Below, in pieces: positions 9,063 through 18,168 of a DNA stretch of 64,000 nucleotides. The stretch's first letter is position 1. Every line of letters starts with the position of its first letter. Origin of the DNA: Candidatus Scalindua sp. (GTDB lineage Bacteria > Planctomycetota > Brocadiia > Brocadiales > Scalinduaceae). The stretch spans positions 124,001 to 188,000 of the forward strand of contig JALDRB010000005.1 of the NCBI GenBank assembly GCA_031316155.1, written 5' to 3'. The translations under genes and the position numbers were made by a program. The notes beneath the pieces are model-generated. The model saw only the letters and a program-made list of their open reading frames with translations, searched no databases and was not told the origin of the DNA.

Positions 9063-10202
9063 ATGATCAGGAAACCATTTCTCCTTAAGATTTATGAAGC
9101 TGCCAGTATGCAAAGGTGGAACGACCAGATCCGGCCTGTTGAGTTAACCGAATTAGATAAACAGGCGCACAAAATGATAATAACTTACGTCTTAGGGAAA
9201 TGCGAGGAGGAGAACCAGCATCCGGATTTTGATTGGATCCAGATAATAGAAGGCGGGATCTTCGAGTTTTTACAGCGGATCATCCTTACAGATTTAAAAC
9301 CTCCATTGTTTCACAAGATAAAAGAAAACAGAGAAAAATATAAACAACTTAATGAGTGGGTATACGGAAAAATAGGATCGGTAATAACTTCACTAGGTGA
9401 AGGTTTTTGCAAACGATTTAAAGAATATCTCATGAATCATGAAAAAAATGTAAACAGTAAAATTATCAGCGCCGCACACTTTTACGCTACAAAATGGGAA
9501 TTTGACATTATTGAACGTGCCAACCCCAACGGTCATCTCATTGATGAAATAAAAAAAGATTTACAAAATAAACAGGGCAATTATCATGATTTGCAAAGCA
9601 TGCAAAAACTTTCAGTCTCGCCAAACCTTCAAGACTTTATCGACATATGTGGTCAGTTACGTTTCCAGATTCGTTGGAGCCATCTGCATAGAGTACCGAA
9701 AACCTCTGTGTTGGGCCATATGTTGATCGTGGCAATTCTGTCCTACCTGTTCTCATTACAAATAGAAGCCGGAGCACAAAGATGCATCAACAATTTTTTT
9801 ACTGGACTATTCCACGACCTGCCCGAAGTATTAACACGAGACATAATCAATCCGGTAAAAAAGTCTGTAGAAGGGCTGGAAGATTTAATAAAGGAGTATG
9901 AGCGTGAGGAAATGGAGAGAAAAATCTACCGATTAATGCCAGAAAACTGGCTTTCTGAAATGAAGATGTTTACGGAAAATGAATTTACCGAAATCAGAAG
10001 CCGGGAAGGTGATTTACAAAGGGATGGCGGCCTTCTTAAGGGAATAGACGATTTATCCGCCTTTATTGAAGCGTATCTGGCCTTGAAGAACGGAATACAT
10101 GGAGAATCACTCGAAAGTGCCAAGTATTCTATAATAGAAAAATACAAACTGCAAACAATCTCGGGAATTAATTTCGGTCAAATTTACGCAGATTTTGATT
10201 AG
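9063..10202 (+). CDS. HD-domain phosphohydrolase-like protein (YfbR-type)
   Basis: 379 aa. The central HD superfamily motifs are RWSHLHRVPKTSVLGHM (first histidines, near residue 205) and GLFHDLPEVLTRDI (the HD pair, near residue 250), with a conserved aspartate further on (KGIDDLSAFIEA). Such proteins are metal-dependent phosphohydrolases, often acting on nucleotides; the true substrate cannot be told. The N-terminal ~190 residues are helical and not recognised. GAGG lies about 8 bases before the ATG. It stands alone; the small gene downstream is 80 bp away and has its own ribosome site. Confidence 0.75.
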   Translation: MIRKPFLLKIYEAASMQRWNDQIRPVELTELDKQAHKMIITYVLGKCEEENQHPDFDWIQIIEGGIFEFLQRIILTDLKPPLFHKIKENREKYKQLNEWVYGKIGSVITSLGEGFCKRFKEYLMNHEKNVNSKIISAAHFYATKWEFDIIERANPNGHLIDEIKKDLQNKQGNYHDLQSMQKLSVSPNLQDFIDICGQLRFQIRWSHLHRVPKTSVLGHMLIVAILSYLFSLQIEAGAQRCINNFFTGLFHDLPEVLTRDIINPVKKSVEGLEDLIKEYEREEMERKIYRLMPENWLSEMKMFTENEFTEIRSREGDLQRDGGLLKGIDDLSAFIEAYLALKNGIHGESLESAKYSIIEKYKLQTISGINFGQIYADFD

Positions 10203-10283
10203 AAACGTAACAATAAGATTGGAAAATAATTCATTAATTGTTAAAAAATGTATCCTTAAACTTATTTATGAAGGAGGAATGAT

Positions 10284-10520
10284 ATGGCATATGATCGTGA
10301 ATTGGATGAATGTCTGTTTTCAAAATCAGTGGAAAAAGAATCAGAACGATTGATTATAGGTATATATTCATATAATAAAGGGAAAAAGAAAGTGCAAATT
10401 TCAAGAGAAAACAAGGACAGTCAGGGGAATTTCAAGTTTGCGAAACTCGGGAGATTAACCAAGGAAGAAGTTGAATCTCTGCTTCCCTTGTTGCAGGAAG
10501 CAGCCAAGCACATGGATTAA
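10284..10520 (+). CDS. Small PC4/YdbC-like putative nucleic-acid-binding protein
   Basis: 78 aa with a good ribosome site (AAGGAGG before the ATG). The core RLIIGIYSYNKGKKKVQISR followed by FKFAKLGRLTKEEVESLLPL resembles the beta-sheet-plus-helix pattern of bacterial PC4-like (YdbC) single-strand-binding proteins, where a basic strand segment precedes a KLGR-LT-EE helix start. That assignment is by eye; the protein could instead be an uncharacterised small family. It is mono-cistronic. Confidence 0.6.
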   Translation: MAYDRELDECLFSKSVEKESERLIIGIYSYNKGKKKVQISRENKDSQGNFKFAKLGRLTKEEVESLLPLLQEAAKHMD

Positions 10521-10813
10521 TCAGGAGAGTTTACTGTTTCAGGATTCCAAAGTCCTGCTTGAACGGAAAATCCAACTGAGGCGATAAGTCAGGCCTGTGT
10601 TTGAGTAAACACGAATTGTTCCGGACCATTTGCAGATAACCATGACTCTACCGGCTTTAGCCGGCCCGGGCACGTTGTACATCGTCAGAATTTCAAATCG
10701 ACTTTTCCTGCCCGAAAAACATAAACAGAGAGGCAGATGGACCCCTCTTAATCAAATCATCACGTGAACAGATACTCAAATTTCAGAAATTCTCTCCTGA
10801 TCCGATAAAGAGA
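10521..10813. other. Intergenic, small GC-rich hairpin only
   Basis: 293 bp. A short stem (CCGGCTTTAGCCGG near 10650) is visible; it has no T-run and I do not call it a terminator. Nothing else recognised. Confidence 0.35.
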
Positions 10814-12121
10814 TTGAATCATCAAAACGTATTGGATAACAGTATTACTATGATTAAGATCTTTTTCAATAGTATTGGAATAACGCTTTTTATCAGTGCA
10901 TTGATCACAGTCTCATTTGCAGATACAGCATACGAATTTAACGAAAACGGCGTCAGATATATGAATTCTCAGGATTATGAGATGGCGGTGAAGTCCTTTA
11001 AAGAAGCGTATGCACAAAGTCCTGAGAACGAAACAATCAAAAAAAATCTATCCCATTCCTATGCTGCACTGGCAAATGAAAATGCAAAACGAGGTGAATG
11101 GGAAAAGGCCATTACTACCATTGAAAAAGCTCACGAACTTGACAGCGGCAACCATGTTTTTAAGCAACGCCTATCCATTTTTTATAATAACTTCGCTTAT
11201 GAACAGATGCAGGAAGGTCTGTCTGATAGTGCCAATCATAATCTCAAGCTAGCAATACAATACGACAAAGATAACTGGGCAGCATATGTTTCTCTGGGAA
11301 GATTGATGTATAACCAGGGGAAAATTAAGGAAGCTGCTGAATACTGGGCAGAGGCAGTATCCCTTCATCCTGAACTCAGTGAAATAAAACAGCGGCTTGA
11401 AATAATCAGGAATGAAATCAACATCCAAGATACATTTCAAAAAAAGCAACTTCTGTATTTCGATGTGAAATATGAAGGATATGAAAAAAACAATTTAGCC
11501 TGGAAAGTTGTAGAGATCTTACGTGAAGCCTATACCAATCTGGGACACGATTTCAAATATTATCCCAGGCAGAAGATTCCCGTCATAATATACACCAAAG
11601 AACAGTTTCAACAGATAACAAATACGCCGGATTGGATCGGGGGGCTGTACGATGGCATTATCAGGATTGCAGCTTCTACAATTGAGGGAAATAATCGTCA
11701 ATTGGAGAACATCCTCTATCATGAATACACTCATGCCTTGTTACATCAAAAAACCGGAAACAAACTCCCTCTTTGGTTGAACGAAGGGCTGGCACAGAAT
11801 ATGGAGCCTAACAAAAATACCAAAAACAGGAACGAAATTATCTATCTGAAAAAATGTCTTGATGAGGAGAGTTTCATATCGCTGCCGGATTTGAACAACG
11901 CCTTACAGCATCGTGAGAATAAAGAACAGTTAAACCTTGCATATCTTGAAGCAAAATATCTCGTTGATTACTTAAATACCATGTACTATTTTTATCGTAT
12001 CGTTTTTATTTTAGATGAACTTACCTCCGGCAAAAATATTGAAAATGCCATAAAAGAAACGATTTTTACAGATATAAACGATTTGGAAAAGAACTGGTTA
12101 CAATGGTTGAGTTCCAAATAA
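10814..12121 (+). CDS. Exported TPR protein with a gluzincin-type metallopeptidase domain
   Basis: 435 aa. An N-terminal hydrophobic segment (FFNSIGITLFISALITVSFA) suggests export or membrane anchoring. TPR repeats follow (residues ~35-200), then a peptidase-MA-like domain with the zinc motif HEYTHALLH near residue 302 and the third ligand in WLNEGLAQ about 20 residues later. This HExxH...E spacing is that of gluzincins. The longest frame begins with TTG at 10814; an ATG at 10850 directly before the hydrophobic run is the more natural start. Target proteins are unknown; probable role is in envelope protein turnover. Confidence 0.8.
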   Translation: MNHQNVLDNSITMIKIFFNSIGITLFISALITVSFADTAYEFNENGVRYMNSQDYEMAVKSFKEAYAQSPENETIKKNLSHSYAALANENAKRGEWEKAITTIEKAHELDSGNHVFKQRLSIFYNNFAYEQMQEGLSDSANHNLKLAIQYDKDNWAAYVSLGRLMYNQGKIKEAAEYWAEAVSLHPELSEIKQRLEIIRNEINIQDTFQKKQLLYFDVKYEGYEKNNLAWKVVEILREAYTNLGHDFKYYPRQKIPVIIYTKEQFQQITNTPDWIGGLYDGIIRIAASTIEGNNRQLENILYHEYTHALLHQKTGNKLPLWLNEGLAQNMEPNKNTKNRNEIIYLKKCLDEESFISLPDLNNALQHRENKEQLNLAYLEAKYLVDYLNTMYYFYRIVFILDELTSGKNIENAIKETIFTDINDLEKNWLQWLSSK

Positions 12122-12171
12122 AAAACGATTGATAAGCGTTATTGGAAACTATTGAGAAAGAAAGAGGCATA

Positions 12172-12257
12172 GTGCAAGTTAGGCCATCCTGGCTAACTTT
12201 TCCAAAATCCCTAAAACTGCCGTCCATGGCAGTTTTAACGGTCTTTTGAACTTGCAC
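12172..12257. repeat. Nested inverted repeat downstream of the peptidase gene
   Basis: Outer arms GTGCAAGTT (12172-12180) and AACTTGCAC (12249-12257) enclose a second perfect stem AAAACTGCC-GTCCAT-GGCAGTTTT (12213-12236). It lies between convergent genes and could stop transcription from both sides, though it lacks a T-run and may instead be a small mobile palindrome. Confidence 0.6.
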
Positions 12258-12310
12258 CTACAGCGCAAAAAATAATGAAACAGTGAAATTTCAAAATCAT
12301 TTCCATATAT

Positions 12311-12715
12311 TTACCTCTTTTCCTGGGTAAGCGGTAATATTGTTCGTGAAATTATATACCTGCTGTTTGCAACACAACGATACAAAGCATATGAAAAGAG
12401 GTGAATTACGGGTATTTTAAACAAAATTGCCAACCATTTAAAATACCGAAGTCGACAAAGTATCTCTGGTAAAGATTTCTCACCAACCAGGACCTTTTTA
12501 TCAGGTAACACTACATGGAATGCTTCCATGCATACCTTTTCACTTATTTCGGGAAATCGGTATTTTCGTTCATCAGATTGGCATGGAACAAATTCAAACA
12601 TATCCTTCCTTATAGCGTGTAATCTGATCCATTTCATACACCCACAACATAAACTACAATGGGAATCATAAATGAGCACAATAGACTTTACCATTCTAAT
12701 GAACCCTGTTTGCAT
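12311..12715 (-). CDS. DCC-family thiol-disulfide oxidoreductase-like protein (DUF393)
   Basis: 134 aa. The N-terminal VLIYDSHCSLCCGCMKWI carries the family's D-x-x-C-x-x-C motif; RLRYFKWLAILFKIPVI and Y-x-x-VA-x-x-R-Y-x-I-S complete the pattern. Family members are thioredoxin-fold proteins of unclear substrate. The start may be the second ATG (MVKSIVLIYD, position 12694). No partner gene is adjacent on the same strand. Confidence 0.8.
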   Translation of the reverse strand: MQTGFIRMVKSIVLIYDSHCSLCCGCMKWIRLHAIRKDMFEFVPCQSDERKYRFPEISEKVCMEAFHVVLPDKKVLVGEKSLPEILCRLRYFKWLAILFKIPVIHLFSYALYRCVANSRYIISRTILPLTQEKR

Positions 12716-12935
12716 AACTCTTTATTCTAAAAGCTCAAAACATCTTATTTGAGAGAAGCAATTATACCTGTTTTCATTCCTTTACACTATATTTTTTATA
12801 CAAAAAAAGAAACTGTTCAAAATTACAACAAACAAACTCTTAACAGAGAAAAATTGACAACAATATCTCTTGTTCTGATATGTATAAATGCTTTTGCAGA
12901 AAATTACTTAGCGAAGTTATGAAACAAAAATGAGC

Positions 12936-12963
12936 TTGACAATGACACTTTTTTTGTTATTAT
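12936..12963 (+). promoter_or_regulatory. Sigma70-like promoter of the nusA-infB operon
   Basis: TTGACA at 12936-12941, a 16-bp spacer, TATTAT at 12958-12963. Transcription would begin near 12970, leaving a leader of about 240 nt before nusA. The region upstream (12716-12935) shows nothing else. Confidence 0.7.
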
Positions 12964-13037
12964 TTACTTTGCGTGGAAGTAGGTAAGTGTTTTGTGCTTC
13001 ACACAATTTGGTTTTGCAAAAAAATTCTTTAAATTTC

Positions 13038-13186
13038 CTTCTTGTACTTGCCGTCGATACTATTGATTCATTCCTCTGTGCTGCTTCATCGATTTACGTA
13101 GTTGTACAAGAAGTTAGATTTAACAAGACAACGTTACAGGCTTAATTGGTGTGCCAGACAATAGTGGGGATAAACCCGCTTTTTTT
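13038..13186 (+). promoter_or_regulatory. Structured leader with attenuator-like hairpin before nusA
   Basis: Two elements. CTTCTTGTAC (13038-13047) pairs perfectly with GTACAAGAAG (13104-13113). Then AGTGGG-GATAAA-CCCGCT (13163-13180), followed by seven Ts, has the form of an intrinsic terminator 24 bases before the nusA ATG. A terminator-like GTGGG/CCCAC hairpin with a T-run is known ahead of rimP-nusA operons (rimP-leader); here it stands directly before nusA and no rimP is present. Regulation by NusA-dependent readthrough is inference. Confidence 0.65.
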
Positions 13187-13209
13187 GTTTTTAGACATGG
13201 AAGACTAAA

Positions 13210-14245
13210 ATGGATAAAGAAAGTTTGTTAAGATTGGTTGATATGCTGCATAAGGATAAAGATATTGATAAGGATATCGTTTTCCAGGGCATAGAGTCTG
13301 CATTAGAGTCTGCCACTAAAAAGCATTTAAAGACAGAAGAGCAAATTTCAATCAAAATCGACAGGGAAACCGGTGATATTGTCGCTTTACAGGGAGATCA
13401 TGAGGTCGAACTTGCTGATTTGGGAAGAATAACAGCTCAAACGGCAAAACAGGTAATAATTCAAAAGATCAGAGAGGCTGAACGAGATGTCATCTTTGAA
13501 GAATTCAGTAGTAGAAAGGGTACCATCGTAAGCGGATCCGTACAACGTTTTGAAGGATCGAACATTGTTGTAAATCTCAGCAAAATCGAGGGATACCTGC
13601 CTAAAGCAGAACAAATCAGCAATGAACACTATCATACTGGAGAAAGGATCAGATCTCTTATTTTTGATGTAAAGAAATTGGGCAACAAAGTAAAAATCTT
13701 ACTTTCCAGAACTCACCCCCGTTTTGTAAGACAACTTTTTGAACTTGAGGTTCCGGAAATAATGGAAGGAACAATTGAAATAAAAGGGTTAGTAAGAGAA
13801 GCAGGTTTCAGGACAAAGATTGCTGTTTTTTCGGAAGATCCAAACATCGATTGTGTAGGCGCATGTGTTGGAGTGAGGGGAACAAGAATCAAAAATATCG
13901 TTGATGAATTGAATGGAGAGAAGATAGATATCATTCGATGGGATGATGATACTGAAATTTTCATTCCGAATACCCTTAAACCAGCAGAAGTTACGGGAAT
14001 TTTACTCTCCCTGAGAATCAGGTAGCAACAGTGGTGGTTCCTAATGACCAGCTTTCGCTTGCTATTGGTAAAAGGGGGCAAATGTGAGGCTTGCATCTAA
14101 ATTAGCAGGTTGGGATATCGATATCATAACGGAAGTAGAGCTTGAACGAGAACTGAAACGTGAAGAAGCTGAAAAAACAACCGAAGAGGAAATTGAGGAA
14201 GCGACTTTAAATAATAAAGATGCTGATGTAAATAAGCAGATCTGA
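13210..14245 (+). CDS. nusA: Transcription termination/antitermination factor NusA (two single-base frameshifts)
   Basis: NusA binds RNA polymerase and nascent RNA. The main frame (13210-14025) gives the N-terminal domain, the S1 domain ([20 protein letters not shown]) and the first KH domain with [21 protein letters not shown]. The frame then breaks: adding one C in the CCC run near 14010 restores [20 protein letters not shown], and adding one A in the AAA run near 14083 restores [17 protein letters not shown], the second KH domain, ending at 14245 with an acidic tail. Both indels are in homopolymers and the gene is normally essential, so sequencing error is likely. It lies 34 bp before infB. 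Confidence 0.9.
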
Positions 14246-14279
14246 AGTATTTTTTTAAATTTTATATAAAAGGGTTCTT

Positions 14280-16535
14280 TTGATAAAGATGATGAGAATT
14301 AGCCAACTAGCTAAGGACTTGGGATTTAAGAGTAGTTTGTTAATTGAAAAATGCCAGGAATGTGGCCTTATTCATATTAAACACCATGCAAACTCTTTAA
14401 CAGATGAACAGGTAAGCTTATTACGCAGCAAATTGATAAAAGGGGGTACAAAAAAGATTATTATTAAAAAGGAACTACAAAGTTCTCTAAGCGAACACAC
14501 TGACAATAATGCTAATAAAGCTCTGGAGGAAAAGGCTGTCAGTCCGAAAGCTAAAGCTAAAAATAACGCTAAAGTTAGGGTTGGTACAACCGCACTAAAA
14601 GAAGGAAGAAGAATCCCAACCTGGAAACATAAGGCTAGAGAGGGGTTGATAAAAGGAAGATGGAAGGACGTAACAAGGGTTTCTTCATCAACAAAAAAAA
14701 CGAAAGGTTTTCAGAAACGAGTAAAAGAAATACCCATAGAAAAGAAACTGGTGCCACAAAAAGAGACCATTAACAAGATTACGCTGCAAGTTCCGGCTTC
14801 CGTCAAAGATGTTTCAAAGGCATTGGGTATAAAAGCCAACGATTTAATATCTAAACTGCTCATCGGTCATAATGTTTGTGCCACAATAAATCAAACTTTG
14901 GATAATGATCTTATTGAGATGCTATGTTTGGAATATGATGTTGAGATTGTATTGGTACACGCTAAAAATATAGAAGAAGAAGTTCTCTTTGATGACCAAG
15001 AGGAACATGTTGAGGACTTAGAACCACGAGCCCCTATCGTAACCTTTCTTGGCCATGTAGACCATGGAAAAACATCCTTACTTGATAGCATTAGAAAATC
15101 GAACGTAGTATCTATTGAAGCAGGAGGTATTACCCAGCATATTGGAGCTTACCGTATAGAAGCTAACCGGAAATCCGTGGTGTTTCTTGACACACCCGGG
15201 CATGCAGCCTTTACTGCTATGAGAGCAAGGGGGGCAAATGTCACCGATCTTGTCGTTTTGGTAGTTGCAGCAGATGACGGAGTTATGCCCCAAACTGAGG
15301 AAGCTATAAATCATGCACGTGCGGCAAACGTTCCAATTGTTGTCGCCATAAACAAAGTTGATAAACCAGAGGCAAATGTTTTAAAAGTAAAACAACAACT
15401 GTCATCCCTGGATCTGATACCTGAAGATTATGGTGGCAAGGTTCAAATGGTAGAAACTTCTGTTGTAACGAAAAAAGGGCTTGATGACCTCGTGGACGGA
15501 ATATTGTTAGAAGCAGAGGTTCTGGACCTGAAAGCATCTTCTAAAAGATTAGCGAGAGGAGTTGTATTAGAAGCACAAATTCACGAAGGGAGAGGCGTTA
15601 TAGCAAATCTCCTGGTACTTGAGGGTGTAGTAAAACACGGGAATATTATTCTCTGTGGACAGGCCTATGGCAGAGTAAGGGCTTTGTATAACGACCTCGG
15701 CCACGAAATAAAGGAAGCAGGTCCGGCTACACCAGTTGTGGTATCAGGATTATCAGACTGCCCCGAAGCAGGTGATAAATTTTATGTTGTTAAAGATATT
15801 CAGAATGCGAGAGAAATCGCCTTAAAACGACAAAGGAAAATGCGTGAAATATCTTTAACCGGACGTCAGCATGTCACACTAGATAACCTGTATAAAAAAA
15901 TTGAAGAAGGACAGATTAAAGAAATTAAGATAATATTGAAAGCTGATTATAAAGGTTCAGTCGAGGTACTGAAGAAATCACTGGAAGAACTTTCAGTTAA
16001 AGAAGTAAAGGTTAAAATTTTACATAGTGGCGTAGGTGGTATTACAGAAACAGATATACTTCTTGCAGATGCCTCTGATGCAATTGTAATTGGTTTTCAT
16101 GTTGTCCCTGAAGATAGAGCCAGCATTCTGGCACATGAAAGCGGCGTAGATGTGAGATTATATAAAATTATCTATGACGCCACAAACGATATTGAGGCCG
16201 CCATGGAGGGAATGCTGGAGCCTGAGAACATTGAACAAACAATGGGTAAGGTTGAGATAAGAAAAATTTTCAAGGTATCAAAACTTGGTAATATCGCAGG
16301 CTGTTACGTAAAAAGTGGTAAGATAACGAGAAATTCATTTGTACGGTTGATTCGTGACAATGTTGTTTTATATGATGGGAAATTGACAACATTGAAAGTC
16401 GTTAAAGAGGATGTGAAAGAAGTAAAGGCTGGTTATGAGTGTGGAATCAAGATTGCGGGATATGATGATATAAAAGTGGGAGATGTAATAGAATCTTACG
16501 AAATTCATCAAGTTGCACGTACTTTAAATAAGTAA
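14280..16535 (+). CDS. infB: Translation initiation factor IF-2
   Basis: GTPase that brings initiator tRNA to the ribosome. The start ([20 protein letters not shown]) is the IF2 N-terminal domain; a basic linker leads to the GTPase domain at about residue 250, with G1 [10 protein letters not shown]3 [15 protein letters not shown] and G4 NKVD near residue 357, then the beta-barrel and C-terminal domains. 751 aa is within the family range. The TTG at 14280 is 6 bases after AAAGGG, whereas the ATGs at 14289 and 14292 are too far, so TTG is preferred. It sits in the usual nusA-infB-DUF503-rbfA order. Confidence 0.96.
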   Translation: MIKMMRISQLAKDLGFKSSLLIEKCQECGLIHIKHHANSLTDEQVSLLRSKLIKGGTKKIIIKKELQSSLSEHTDNNANKALEEKAVSPKAKAKNNAKVRVGTTALKEGRRIPTWKHKAREGLIKGRWKDVTRVSSSTKKTKGFQKRVKEIPIEKKLVPQKETINKITLQVPASVKDVSKALGIKANDLISKLLIGHNVCATINQTLDNDLIEMLCLEYDVEIVLVHAKNIEEEVLFDDQEEHVEDLEPRAPIVTFLGHVDHGKTSLLDSIRKSNVVSIEAGGITQHIGAYRIEANRKSVVFLDTPGHAAFTAMRARGANVTDLVVLVVAADDGVMPQTEEAINHARAANVPIVVAINKVDKPEANVLKVKQQLSSLDLIPEDYGGKVQMVETSVVTKKGLDDLVDGILLEAEVLDLKASSKRLARGVVLEAQIHEGRGVIANLLVLEGVVKHGNIILCGQAYGRVRALYNDLGHEIKEAGPATPVVVSGLSDCPEAGDKFYVVKDIQNAREIALKRQRKMREISLTGRQHVTLDNLYKKIEEGQIKEIKIILKADYKGSVEVLKKSLEELSVKEVKVKILHSGVGGITETDILLADASDAIVIGFHVVPEDRASILAHESGVDVRLYKIIYDATNDIEAAMEGMLEPENIEQTMGKVEIRKIFKVSKLGNIAGCYVKSGKITRNSFVRLIRDNVVLYDGKLTTLKVVKEDVKEVKAGYECGIKIAGYDDIKVGDVIESYEIHQVARTLNK

Positions 16536-16609
16536 AACAGTGTTTTTCATATATCAAACAGGTAGTCGTAAACTCCGCACGATAGTAACATTCCCCTTTA
16601 AAACGGATT

Positions 16610-16903
16610 TTGAACAACACCATGATCATCGGGACATTAAGTATTAGTGTGTTTATCATGGGTTCCCGTTCTTTAAAAGACAAACGGAGAATTATTAAGT
16701 CTTTGAAGGATCGAATCAGGAACAATTTTAACGTCTCAATTTCAGAAACGAGTGCACAAGACAACCACAAATACTCAAAATTAAGTGTAGCTATGGTAGG
16801 AACAGACAGACAATACGTTAACAGCACTTTGTCATCACTTATAAATTTTTTTCGTTTTTTCCCGCAAGTCCAGTTAGTAAACTACGAACTTGGATTGCTT
16901 TAA
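16610..16903 (+). CDS. DUF503 family protein (YlxP-like)
   Basis: 97 aa. The pattern IGTLSISVFIMGSRSLKDKR-RIIKSLKDRIRNNFNVSISE is characteristic of DUF503, a ferredoxin-fold family commonly encoded between infB and rbfA. The biochemical role is not known; the conserved position suggests a function in ribosome maturation or translation. Its stop is 7 bases before the rbfA ATG. Confidence 0.88.
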   Translation: MNNTMIIGTLSISVFIMGSRSLKDKRRIIKSLKDRIRNNFNVSISETSAQDNHKYSKLSVAMVGTDRQYVNSTLSSLINFFRFFPQVQLVNYELGLL

Positions 16904-16910
16904 CAAAACA

Positions 16911-17258
16911 ATGACAAGAAGAACCGATCAGGTAAGTGAATTAATTAAGCACCATATCAGCAATATTATTTTATACAAACTGTATGATCCGAGGTTGAGT
17001 CTGCTAACCGTAACCAGAGTGATGGTTTCTCCGGATCTCAAATGTGCAAAGGTGTATGTAACAGTCCATGGCGATGAAACGGCACAACAGAAATCAATAC
17101 AGGTTCTTAATCACGCAAAAGGACATATCCAGTCTGAAATGGCCAGGCACTTAAAATTGCGAAGTACTCCAACTTTATCCTTTTATCTGGACGATTCAGA
17201 AAAAAGGAGTAACCAGATTTTAGAGTTGATAGAAAAAGCAGTTAACGAAGATAAATAA
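16911..17258 (+). CDS. rbfA: Ribosome-binding factor A
   Basis: 115 aa from the ATG at 16911. RTDQVSELIKHHISNIILY, then DPRLSLLTVTRVMVSPDLKC-AKVYVTV and LRSTPTLSFYLDDS are the KH-type RbfA signature; the protein helps mature the 16S 5' end in 30S subunits. A longer frame from TTG at 16890 would overlap the DUF503 gene; the ATG at 16911 gives the standard N-terminus. hisG follows 22 bp later. Confidence 0.93.
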   Translation: MTRRTDQVSELIKHHISNIILYKLYDPRLSLLTVTRVMVSPDLKCAKVYVTVHGDETAQQKSIQVLNHAKGHIQSEMARHLKLRSTPTLSFYLDDSEKRSNQILELIEKAVNEDK

Positions 17259-17280
17259 TTTTTCCCGAGAGAAATAAATT

Positions 17281-18153
17281 ATGAAAAAATTACATTTCGG
17301 CATACCAAAAGGAAGCTTACAAGAATCCACTATAGCCATGATGAAAAACGCAGGCTATCGAGTCTATGTCAGCAATCGATCATATTACCCTTCCGTTGAT
17401 GACAGTGAATTATCTATAAGGCTAATACGTCCTCAGGATATGTCCCGGTATATAGAAAAAGGCATTATTGATGCAGGCCTTACCGGACAGGATTGGGTGG
17501 AAGAGGCCGGTTCAGATGTGAGATGTATTGAAAAACTGGTTTATGCAAAGCAACAACTGACTAAAGTTCGCTGGGTTTTAGCTGTACCTGAAGACTCTTC
17601 GATACAATCGGTAAAGGATCTTCAAAACAAAAGAATAGCAACCGAGTTAGTAAATGTTACAAAGAAGTACCTTGAGAAAAACTCGGTAAATGCAGTCGTT
17701 GAATTCTCCCACGGAGCTACGGAAGCAAAGGCTCCGGATCTTGTCGATGCAATAGTAGAGTTAACAGAAACCGGTAGTAGTCTTAAAGCTAACAAGCTCC
17801 GCATTATTGATACGGTAACCGAGTCCAGTACGGTATTCATTGCCAATCATACATCATGGGAAGATCCCTGGAAAAGACAAAAGATGAAAAGTTTGGGAGT
17901 ACTGTTTCAAGGAGCTATAATTGCGCGTGACAAGGTTGGACTGAAAATGAATATATCAAACGATGGTCTTGAAGCCTTATTAAAAAAACTACCTGCTTTA
18001 CGAACACCAACGGTTTCTCACCTTGCGAACAATGCTGGCTATGCTGTGGAAACCGTATTAGATGAATCAATCGTGAGGAATATTATTCCGGAACTGAAAC
18101 GCATTGGTGCAGAGGGCATAATTGAATACTCGTTAAACAAGATTGTTCCTTAG
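17281..18153 (+). CDS. hisG: ATP phosphoribosyltransferase, long (HisG-L) form
   Basis: First enzyme of histidine biosynthesis, joining ATP and PRPP. IPKGSLQESTIAMMKNAGY, the central AGLTGQDWVEE and the phosphate-binding EFSHGATEAKAPDLVDAIVELTETG (shown here as a position near residues 140-165) fit HisG. At 290 aa it has the C-terminal ACT-like regulatory domain of the long form (HLANNAGYAVETVLDE), so HisZ is not needed and histidine feedback is expected. It is placed at the end of the nusA-rbfA block rather than with other his genes. Confidence 0.95.
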   Translation: MKKLHFGIPKGSLQESTIAMMKNAGYRVYVSNRSYYPSVDDSELSIRLIRPQDMSRYIEKGIIDAGLTGQDWVEEAGSDVRCIEKLVYAKQQLTKVRWVLAVPEDSSIQSVKDLQNKRIATELVNVTKKYLEKNSVNAVVEFSHGATEAKAPDLVDAIVELTETGSSLKANKLRIIDTVTESSTVFIANHTSWEDPWKRQKMKSLGVLFQGAIIARDKVGLKMNISNDGLEALLKKLPALRTPTVSHLANNAGYAVETVLDESIVRNIIPELKRIGAEGIIEYSLNKIVP

Positions 18154-18168
18154 CTGTAATTAATTCAT

